Assembly: GCA_029558435.1 (NCBI GenBank)
Contig: JAKQEZ010000210.1
Coordinates: 1-12,756, forward strand
Source of the DNA: Bacteroidota bacterium
GTDB taxonomy: Bacteria; Bacteroidota; Bacteroidia; Flavobacteriales; Crocinitomicaceae
Reading direction: 5' to 3'
DNA length: 12,756 nucleotides
Part shown: positions 7,704 through 12,756 of the stretch, piece after piece
Layout: each line of letters opens with the position of its first letter
How positions within the stretch are numbered: the first letter of the stretch is position 1
Made by a program: the position numbers and the translations under genes
The notes under the pieces: generated by a model
What the model was told of the DNA's origin: nothing
Databases searched by the model: none
What the model saw: the letters and a program-made list of their open reading frames with translations, nothing else

Positions 7704-8156
7704 TTACTCACGATTTTTAGAGTCCATCCAAATGGTTACCGGACCATCGTTGATGAGTTGTACTTGCATATCCGCGCCAAATTCACCTGTTGCAACTGTG
7801 CGCTGACTTTCATTTTTTAAAGTAGCAACAAAGGATTCATAAAGCGGAATGGCAATTTCTGGTCGAGCGGCTTTGATGTAACTCGGACGATTTCCTTTTT
7901 TGGTAGAAGCGTGCAAGGTAAATTGACTAATCACTAAAAATTGACCGTCCACATCGGCAATGCTGCAATTCATCTTGCCTTCATTGTCAGCAAAAATGCG
8001 CAAGTTGATGAGTTTACCAACCAACCAATTGATATCCTCTTGTGTGTCCTCGTTTTCGATGCCTACCAACACAACTAATCCGTGCGAAATAGCACCTTTA
8101 ACAGTGTTGTTAATGGTAACAGAAGCATTTTTGGAACGTTGAATAACTAAGCGCAT
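7704..8156 (-). CDS. dtd: D-aminoacyl-tRNA deacylase
   Basis: Dtd hydrolyses D-amino acids (and mis-attached glycine) from tRNA, protecting translation from wrong stereochemistry. The 150-residue length is standard for this homodimeric enzyme. The two active-site signatures are present: SQFTL (77-81), where Thr80 and its backbone line the pocket, and the cross-subunit Gly-cisPro motif in NDGPVT (136-141). GNRPS (88-92) and the start MRLVIQRSKNASVTI are also typical. The ATG shares its first base with the rsgA stop (TGATG), so translation of the two is coupled. No unusual residues are seen. Confidence 0.96.
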   Translation of the reverse strand: MRLVIQRSKNASVTINNTVKGAISHGLVVLVGIENEDTQEDINWLVGKLINLRIFADNEGKMNCSIADVDGQFLVISQFTLHASTKKGNRPSYIKAARPEIAIPLYESFVATLKNESQRTVATGEFGADMQVQLINDGPVTIWMDSKNRE

Positions 8157-9097
8157 CAGTAATCGTTTTTACGGTAAACATCTGTTGTATCTTCGGTCAT
8201 GAGTTGAACATAGGTTTGGTAGCGCGATTCGTAAATCTCCCCATTTTCAACCGCTAATTTCACCGCACATTTGGGTTCGTTAAGATGTTTGCAGTTATGA
8301 AACTTGCATTCATTGAGCAGTTTACGCATTTCTGGAAAATAGTGTGAAATATGTTCTTTTTCTATTTCGGTGATACCAAATGCTCGAATTCCAGGTGTAT
8401 CAATGATGTAGCCTCCCGTTTGCAATTGGTGCATTTCGGCAAATGTTGTGGTATGTTTTCCTTGCAAGTGAATGTCAGAAATTTCTCCAGTTTTAAGGTT
8501 TAAATTAGCATCCAATTGGTTGATGAGCGTACTTTTACCAACACCCGAATGTCCAGAAACCATTACTTGTTTGCCCACAATTTCATCCCTTAAAAATGCT
8601 ATGGATTGTTCGTTTTCTGCGCTAATCAAGTGAGTAGGGTAGCCAATTTGCTCGTACATGTGTGCAAGCGCTTGGGCATATTCCAAATCATCGGGGGTGT
8701 ATAAATCTATTTTGTTGATGAGCAAGGTTGTTGGAATGCGAAACGATTCGGCTGCCACTAAAAAACGGTCGATAAACGCCAATTGGGTAGTAGGATTTTT
8801 AATAGTAATCACCAAATAAGCACGATCAACATTTGCAGCCAAAATTTGCATTTGTTTACTTAAATTGGTGGATTTGCGGACAATGTAGTTGCTTCGTTTC
8901 TCAAAACCTGTAATCACACGATTGCCTTCATCATCAATGTCATCGGCTAATACCACGTTATCGCCAACTGCAATGGGATTGGTGGTGCTCAACCCTTCTA
9001 AACGTATTTTTCCACGGATACGGCAATTTACGATGGAACCGTCGGAGAGTTCCACAATGTACCATTTCCCTGTTGATTTTAATACTTTTCCTTTCAA
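8156..9097 (-). CDS. rsgA: Ribosome small-subunit-dependent GTPase A (TTG start proposed)
   Basis: RsgA is a circularly permuted GTPase that tests and releases late 30S particles. Counted from the proposed TTG start at 9097 (313 residues), the order is an OB-fold (about 1-80), G4 NKID (128-131), G1 GHSGVGKST (182-190), G2 GKHTTT (213-218), G3 DTPG (233-236), and a zinc-binding C-terminal region with Cys264, Cys269, His271 and Cys277. The G4-G1-G3 order is diagnostic. The frame stays open to an ATG at 9184, but that start would add 29 residues unlike the family and overlap the end of the upstream ppx/gppA gene by 71 bases. The TTG gives a protein beginning MKGKVLKSTGKWY, which matches the usual family start, and lies 16 bases after the upstream stop. 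The stop overlaps dtd by one base. Confidence 0.94.
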   Translation of the reverse strand: MKGKVLKSTGKWYIVELSDGSIVNCRIRGKIRLEGLSTTNPIAVGDNVVLADDIDDEGNRVITGFEKRSNYIVRKSTNLSKQMQILAANVDRAYLVITIKNPTTQLAFIDRFLVAAESFRIPTTLLINKIDLYTPDDLEYAQALAHMYEQIGYPTHLISAENEQSIAFLRDEIVGKQVMVSGHSGVGKSTLINQLDANLNLKTGEISDIHLQGKHTTTFAEMHQLQTGGYIIDTPGIRAFGITEIEKEHISHYFPEMRKLLNECKFHNCKHLNEPKCAVKLAVENGEIYESRYQTYVQLMTEDTTDVYRKNDY

Positions 9098-9113
9098 TTG
9101 AGCAGTTTTGAAG

Positions 9114-10001
9114 TTATTTTCGAGCGGTATGTTTTTTATGCAAATCGTACACAATTCCGTCAGAAAGACCGATTTTTGGAACATGTATTTTAGCGCAATC
9201 CAATTTTTTCATGATGTTGCAATAAATTTCCAATGCCGGAACCAATACATCTGCACGGTCGCTTTTTAGTTGGTATTGCTCCATTCGTTGGTGCACACTC
9301 AATTCGGCTAAATTGTCTTTGAGTTTTTTTAATTTTTTATAGCTAATGGGCTCGTTGTTGTAAGCACCAATAATTTTATGAGCTTTATTGATGTTTCCTC
9401 CCGTTGCATAAAACGTAATTTCACCGTTGATATTGGCAACGTTTTTTTCCAACCATTGGTAAATTTCGTCCCAAATAGTTGCATTTGTTTTGCCAAATAA
9501 CACGCGAATGGTACCAATTTCAAACGATTGAGCACGTTCTTTTTTACCGTTGATGAACACACTAATTTCGGTGCTACCACCACCAACGTCCACCACAATG
9601 TAAGGATTGGTTTTTTCGAGTTTCATCAATTTAAAAGTTCCAGAAATCAAGCGAGCTTCTTCATCACCCGAAATGGTTTCAACCTCAATGCCAGTTGCGT
9701 TTAAAATTTGCTCTTTTACAACGCTGTTATTGGAGGCATCGCGCATGGCAGATGTGGCACACGCACGTAATTCTTTAACTTCAAACAATTCGGCAATCAA
9801 TTGAAATGCCTTCATGGTTTTTACAAATTGTTCGGCTTTTTTTGAGTTGATGGTTCCGTCTTTAAACACACTTTCACCCAAACGCAAGGGAATACGGGTG
9901 TATGAAACCTTGTTGATGAATTTTTTACCATCGTCTTTGATGACTTCACCAATGAGTAATCGTGCGGCATTGGTACCAATGTCTATTGCGCCAAACTTCA
10001 T
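9114..10001 (-). CDS. Ppx/GppA-family phosphatase (exopolyphosphatase or pppGpp phosphatase)
   Basis: The 295-residue protein has the ASKHA (actin-like) fold of the Ppx/GppA family, without the extra C-terminal HD domain of E. coli Ppx and GppA. Motifs are the phosphate-1 loop AIDIGTNAARLLI (5-17), ACATSAMRDASN (80-91), the catalytic-Glu segment SGDEEARLISG (111-121), the phosphate-2 loop VVDVGGGSTE (136-145), YATGGN and the terminal GLSDGIVYDL. It hydrolyses terminal phosphates of polyphosphate, or the gamma-phosphate of pppGpp; the sequence does not decide between them. The start lies 5 bases after the der stop. Its location between der and rsgA, whose relatives are regulated by (p)ppGpp, makes pppGpp an attractive substrate (inference). 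Confidence 0.92.
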   Translation of the reverse strand: MKFGAIDIGTNAARLLIGEVIKDDGKKFINKVSYTRIPLRLGESVFKDGTINSKKAEQFVKTMKAFQLIAELFEVKELRACATSAMRDASNNSVVKEQILNATGIEVETISGDEEARLISGTFKLMKLEKTNPYIVVDVGGGSTEISVFINGKKERAQSFEIGTIRVLFGKTNATIWDEIYQWLEKNVANINGEITFYATGGNINKAHKIIGAYNNEPISYKKLKKLKDNLAELSVHQRMEQYQLKSDRADVLVPALEIYCNIMKKLDCAKIHVPKIGLSDGIVYDLHKKHTARK

Positions 10002-10006
10002 GCTGT

Positions 10007-11317
10007 TTATTTTTTTCTAAAGAAAATTTTAATCGGAACACCATAAAAATCATAGCGTTCTCTTAACTTGTTTTCCACAAAACGTTTGTAAGAATCGCCA
10101 ATATATTGCGGTAAGTTGCAGAAAAACACGAATGCTGGAGCATGTGTTGGCAACTGTTGGCAATATTTGATTTTGATGTATTTTCCTTTCACAGCAGGTG
10201 GAGGAGTAGCATGCACAATGTCCAACATCACTTCATTGAATTCAGAGGTAGGAATTTTGCGCAATCTGTTCTCGTAAACGTCCATCGCTGTTTCCAACGC
10301 TTTGTGAATACGTTGTTTGTTGATAGTGGACGTAAACAAAATCGGAACATCGTTGAACGGAGCCAATTGTTCGCGCAATTTTTCTTCGTAATGTTTCATG
10401 GTCATGTGGTCTTTTTCCACCAAATCCCATTTATTAACAAGCACTACAACACCTTTTGAGTTTTTCTCAATGATATAATAAATGTGCAAATCTTGTTTTT
10501 GCAACCCTTCGGTAGCGTCTATCATAAAAATACACACATCCGATTCTTCGATGGAGCGCACTGAACGAAGCACCGAATAGTATTCAATGTCTTCGGTAAC
10601 TTTTGCTTTTTTACGAATTCCGGCAGTATCCACCAACATAAAATCGAAACCAAAAGCGTTGTAACGTGTATCGATGGAATCGCGGGTTGTGCCCGAAATG
10701 TTGGTAACAATGTTGCGTTCTTCGCCAATTAATGCGTTCACCAATGAAGATTTCCCAACATTTGGTTTTCCTACAATGGCAAAACGAGGCAAGTTATCGC
10801 GTTCGTTTACAGTTTTATCTTCAATGTTGAAATGTTTTACCAATTCATCCAACAAATCACCCGTTCCGCTACCGTTTACAGCAGAAATATCATACACATC
10901 GCCCAATCCAAGAGCATAAAACTCAGATGATAGACCAACACGTTCGGTGTTATCTACCTTGTTGGCAACGATGAATACTGGTTTTTTAGTTTTACGCAAC
11001 ACCCGAGCAACCACTTCATCCAAATCGATGATGCCCGCCATTACGTCCACCACAAATAAAATGACCGATGCTTCTTGTATGGCAATTTCAACTTGTTTTC
11101 TGATTTCTTCTTCGAAAATATCGTCAGAACCACGAACGTAGCCTCCCGTGTCAATTACAGAAAATTCATATCCATTCCATTCTCCACGGCCATACAAACG
11201 GTCGCGTGTTACACCACTCACTTCTTTCACTATCGCATGACGTGATTCTGTAAGTCGGTTGAATAAGGTGGATTTTCCTACGTTTGGTCGCCCTACAATT
11301 GCTACAATATTTCCCAT
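10007..11317 (-). CDS. der: Ribosome biogenesis GTPase Der (EngA)
   Basis: Der has two GTPase domains in tandem and acts in 50S subunit maturation. In this 436-residue protein domain 1 has G1 GRPNVGKST (9-17), the VTRDR switch, DTGG (56-59) and NKVD (119-122). Domain 2 has GKPNVGKSS (183-191), [18 protein letters not shown] (230-237) and NKWD (295-298). A KH-like C-terminal domain follows from about 350 ([31 protein letters not shown]). Length and motifs are all standard. It is 33 bases downstream of era; that gap holds only a weak 5-bp hairpin (11335-11349) and no terminator on this strand, so the genes are probably co-transcribed. Confidence 0.97.
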   Translation of the reverse strand: MGNIVAIVGRPNVGKSTLFNRLTESRHAIVKEVSGVTRDRLYGRGEWNGYEFSVIDTGGYVRGSDDIFEEEIRKQVEIAIQEASVILFVVDVMAGIIDLDEVVARVLRKTKKPVFIVANKVDNTERVGLSSEFYALGLGDVYDISAVNGSGTGDLLDELVKHFNIEDKTVNERDNLPRFAIVGKPNVGKSSLVNALIGEERNIVTNISGTTRDSIDTRYNAFGFDFMLVDTAGIRKKAKVTEDIEYYSVLRSVRSIEESDVCIFMIDATEGLQKQDLHIYYIIEKNSKGVVVLVNKWDLVEKDHMTMKHYEEKLREQLAPFNDVPILFTSTINKQRIHKALETAMDVYENRLRKIPTSEFNEVMLDIVHATPPPAVKGKYIKIKYCQQLPTHAPAFVFFCNLPQYIGDSYKRFVENKLRERYDFYGVPIKIFFRKK

Positions 11318-11350
11318 TGATTTTATTTGTTTTTAAGCAGAATGTGCTTT

Positions 11351-12226
11351 TTAATATCCGTATTTTTTTAATTTTTGTTCAGAAACACGCCAATCTTTGT
11401 CCACTTTCACATAAGTTTCCAAGAACACACGTCCCTCAATAAATTTTTCAATTTCCAAACGAGCATCGCGGCCAATTCGTTTAAGCATTGTTCCACCTTT
11501 TCCGATGATGATTCCTTTTTGAGAATCGCGTTCCACGATGATGATGGCTCTAATTTTTGTAATATTTTCTTCTTCCAAATATTCTTCCACTTCAACTTGG
11601 CATGAATAAGGAACTTCTTTTTGGCAATTTAAAAAGATTTTCTCACGAATAATTTCTGATACAAAGAAACGCATTGGTCGGTCGGTGAGTGCATCTTTTT
11701 CATAATAGGCAGGCGATTCTGGAATGAGTTCCAAAATACGTTTCCACACCACATCGATGTTGAATTTATGCAACGCCGAGATAGGATATACTTCGGCATT
11801 GGGCAATTTATTTTTCCACAATTCAACGCGTTCAATCAATTTTTGTTGATCGCCCAAGTCGATTTTATTAATAAGACAAAGCACAGGCACGTTGAGCAAT
11901 GCAATTTTCTCCAAAGTTTCTTTGTGGTTCATATCCGACTCGTGCATATCGGTAATAAACAGCAATATATCCGCATCCCGCAAGGAAGTGTTAACGTATT
12001 CCATCATTTGCTCGTGCAGTTTATAGGCCGAGTTAACCACACCAGGTGTATCCGAAAACACAATTTGGTAATCTTCATCGTTTACAATTCCCAAAATACG
12101 GTGACGTGTAGTTTGTGCCTTGGATGTAACGATGGATAAACGTTCACCCACCAATTGATTCATTAGTGTTGATTTACCAACGTTTGGACTTCCTACTATG
12201 TTTACAAAACCTGCTTTATGTGCCAT
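11351..12226 (-). CDS. era: 30S ribosomal assembly GTPase Era
   Basis: Era binds the 3' end of 16S rRNA in immature 30S subunits. The 291-residue protein has an N-terminal GTPase domain with G1 GSPNVGKST (12-20), the switch region KAQTTRHRILGI, G3 DTPG (59-62) and G4 NKID (120-123). A C-terminal KH RNA-binding domain has RPMRFFVSEIIREKIF (183-198) and the GxxG loop region GIIIGKGG (238-245). Length is standard. It is the first gene of the minus-strand string, and a -7 box lies 17 bases upstream. The C-terminus ends WRVSEQKLKKYGY, a common Bacteroidota form. Confidence 0.97.
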   Translation of the reverse strand: MAHKAGFVNIVGSPNVGKSTLMNQLVGERLSIVTSKAQTTRHRILGIVNDEDYQIVFSDTPGVVNSAYKLHEQMMEYVNTSLRDADILLFITDMHESDMNHKETLEKIALLNVPVLCLINKIDLGDQQKLIERVELWKNKLPNAEVYPISALHKFNIDVVWKRILELIPESPAYYEKDALTDRPMRFFVSEIIREKIFLNCQKEVPYSCQVEVEEYLEEENITKIRAIIIVERDSQKGIIIGKGGTMLKRIGRDARLEIEKFIEGRVFLETYVKVDKDWRVSEQKLKKYGY

Positions 12227-12243
12227 GAATTAAAAATAATTGG

Positions 12244-12251
12244 CAAAGATA
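12244..12251 (-). promoter_or_regulatory. Putative -7 box of the era operon promoter
   Basis: On the minus strand TATCTTTG matches TAnnTTTG exactly, 17 bases before the era ATG. At the expected -33 distance only ACTG (12274-12271) is present, a partial match. No other promoter candidate is as good over the long downstream gene string. Confidence 0.55.
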
Positions 12252-12257
12252 AGGAAT

Positions 12258-12297
12258 TTCGGCTGAAAAGCAGTTTTTTTAGTTGATAAAAGCCGAA
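12258..12297. repeat. 7-bp inverted repeat upstream of era
   Basis: TTCGGCT (12258-12264) and AGCCGAA (12291-12297) are exact reverse complements, 26 bases apart, flanking a T7 run and lying just upstream of the era -7 box. It could be a weak hairpin or an operator, or chance. No T-tract follows either arm directly. Confidence 0.3.
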
Positions 12298-12340
12298 GGG
12301 CAGATTCAAGTTTCAAAAATTACTTGGATCTACAATGTAA

Positions 12341-12588
12341 GTCCGAGTGCGCAGTGAAACGAAGCGTATCTCCCGTCAGTCCGAGTGCGCAGTGAAACGA
12401 ATCGTATCCCGTCAGACCGAGTGCGTAGTGAAACGAATCGTATCCCGTCAGACCGAGTGCGTAGTGAAACGAAGCGTATCCCGTCAGACCGAGTGCGCAG
12501 TGAAACGAAGCGTATCCCGTCAGACCGAGTGCGCAGTGAAACGAAGCGTATCCCGTCAGACCGAGTGCGTAGTGAAACGAAGCGTATC
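12341..12588. repeat. Tandem array: seven copies of a 36-bp unit
   Basis: Units start at 12341, 12379, 12415, 12451, 12487, 12523 and 12559. The first is 38 bp with two extra bases (TCTCCC instead of TCCC), and the last lacks its final CCCGTCA and runs into GAGGGCTGACTCC. The unit starts G(A/T)CCGAGTGCG and ends GCGTATCCCGTCA. Only three columns vary: A/T at unit position 2, C/T in GCG(C/T)AG, and G/T in GAA(G/T)CG. There are no unique spacers, so it is not CRISPR. As 36 is a multiple of 3, several frames stay open across it as 12-residue peptide repeats, but nothing supports translation. The array fills much of the era-to-IS gap (12227-12688), which holds no supported gene. Confidence 0.93.
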
Positions 12589-12605
12589 GAGGGCTGACTC
12601 CTAAT

Positions 12606-12637
12606 AAAAAAATCCCGCCATCAGGCAGGATTTTTTT
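12606..12637. terminator. Bidirectional intrinsic terminator
   Basis: A7-TCC (12606-12615) pairs with GGA-T7 (12628-12637) across one C/A mismatch, GCC pairs with GGC, and the loop is ATCA. With an A-run on the 5' side and a T-run on the 3' side it can end transcription from both sides. It separates the repeat array from the IS end and should stop readthrough in either direction. Confidence 0.8.
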
Positions 12638-12662
12638 ATTTATTTTCTTGTCTAGTCCTGAA

Positions 12663-12690
12663 ATAGCGATACACAATTTTTTATCGTTAT
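12663..12690 (+). promoter_or_regulatory. Hairpin covering the transposase start codon
   Basis: ATAGCGATA (12663-12671) can pair with TATCGTTAT (12682-12690) over nine pairs, one of them G-U, with a 10-base loop. The 3' arm includes the first two bases of the ATG at 12689. A transcript entering from outside would contain both arms and could hide the start codon, a known way for insertion sequences to limit expression from flanking promoters. The mechanism here is inference. Confidence 0.4.
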
Positions 12691-12756
12691 GGAAAAAGGA
12701 GAAAAAAAAGTTTATTTAAAGCGCAGTCAAAAGGATTATTCAATGTCCTTTAAGTT
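12689..12756 (+). CDS. Probable IS3-family transposase OrfA, N-terminal fragment (3' partial)
   Basis: Only 22 full codons are visible before the window ends: MEKGEKKVYLKRSQKDYSMS then FK. The pattern of a short basic leader followed by KR-(S/T)-Q-(K/R)-DYS-(M/L)-SFK resembles, from memory, the start of the helix-turn-helix OrfA protein of IS3-family elements in Bacteroidota. OrfA binds the element ends and is usually followed by OrfB, made by frameshifting. No Shine-Dalgarno sequence is seen; GAAAAAGGAGAA lies inside the gene. The start codon lies in a predicted hairpin. With so little sequence the family call is tentative. Confidence 0.55.
   Translation, partial: MEKGEKKVYLKRSQKDYSMSFK

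Larger units (their letters stand above)
12649..12756 (+). mobile_element. Left end of a probable IS3-family insertion sequence, partial
   Basis: TGTCTAGTCCTGAAATAGCG begins with the TG typical of IS3-family ends and sits 40 bases before a transposase-like ORF, the usual spacing. The other end and any target duplication lie beyond the window, so the exact boundary is a proposal. Confidence 0.5.

Noticed and set aside
11335..11349. Hairpin AAGCA/TGCTT between era and der
   Set aside because: The stem is only five pairs and is not followed by a T-tract on the transcribed strand; too weak for a terminator or attenuator call.
12341..12588. CRISPR array because the repeat length is 36 bp
   Set aside because: The units follow one another directly with no unique spacers, and no cas genes are near.
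12320..12676. Coding of a 12-residue-repeat protein in the array (both strands)
   Set aside because: Open frames arise because the 36-bp period is a multiple of three; they have no supporting start context, no family features, and one runs through the terminator hairpin.

Overview
The window is AT-rich and comes from a Bacteroidota genome, most likely Flavobacteriales. It carries a secreted protein with a type IX secretion (T9SS) type B sorting domain next to a PorP/SprF-family outer-membrane protein. Start codons lack Shine-Dalgarno sequences. At least two intergenic regions contain a TAnnTTTG box, the -7 element typical of this phylum. I cannot fix the genus from the sequence alone.

Layout. 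At 2-2057 (+) a T9SS-exported, probably adhesive surface protein (5' end outside the window) is followed by its putative PorP/SprF partner and a good intrinsic terminator. A short intergenic zone (2119-2281) holds two repeat-like motifs. At 2282-3639 (-) lies a translationally coupled pair: a DinB-superfamily protein and an SH3-NlpC/P60 cysteine peptidase without a signal peptide. A lipoate-protein ligase (3726-4709, +) is divergent from them. From 12226 down to 4806 (-) runs a tightly packed gene string in transcription order: era, der, ppx/gppA, rsgA, dtd, a MazG-like pyrophosphohydrolase, and a secreted GH2 beta-mannosidase. The right end (12341-12756) holds a seven-copy tandem array of a 36-bp unit, a bidirectional terminator, and the left end of what looks like an IS3-family insertion sequence.

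How the genes fit together. The long minus-strand string is mostly a ribosome-assembly and translation-fidelity module. Era and RsgA mature the 30S subunit and Der the 50S. Dtd removes D-amino acids from tRNA, MazG-like enzymes clean the nucleotide pool, and a Ppx/GppA-type phosphatase could act on polyphosphate or pppGpp. The beta-mannosidase at its end does not share this theme and looks like an accessory gene behind the housekeeping cluster. The first two genes form a typical T9SS cargo/partner pair.

No wholly new system is evident. The items most worth checking are the tandem array beside the IS end, a hairpin that includes the transposase start codon, the Ppx/GppA gene placed among (p)ppGpp-sensitive GTPases, the likely TTG start of rsgA, and the signal-less NlpC/P60 enzyme coupled to a DinB-fold protein.
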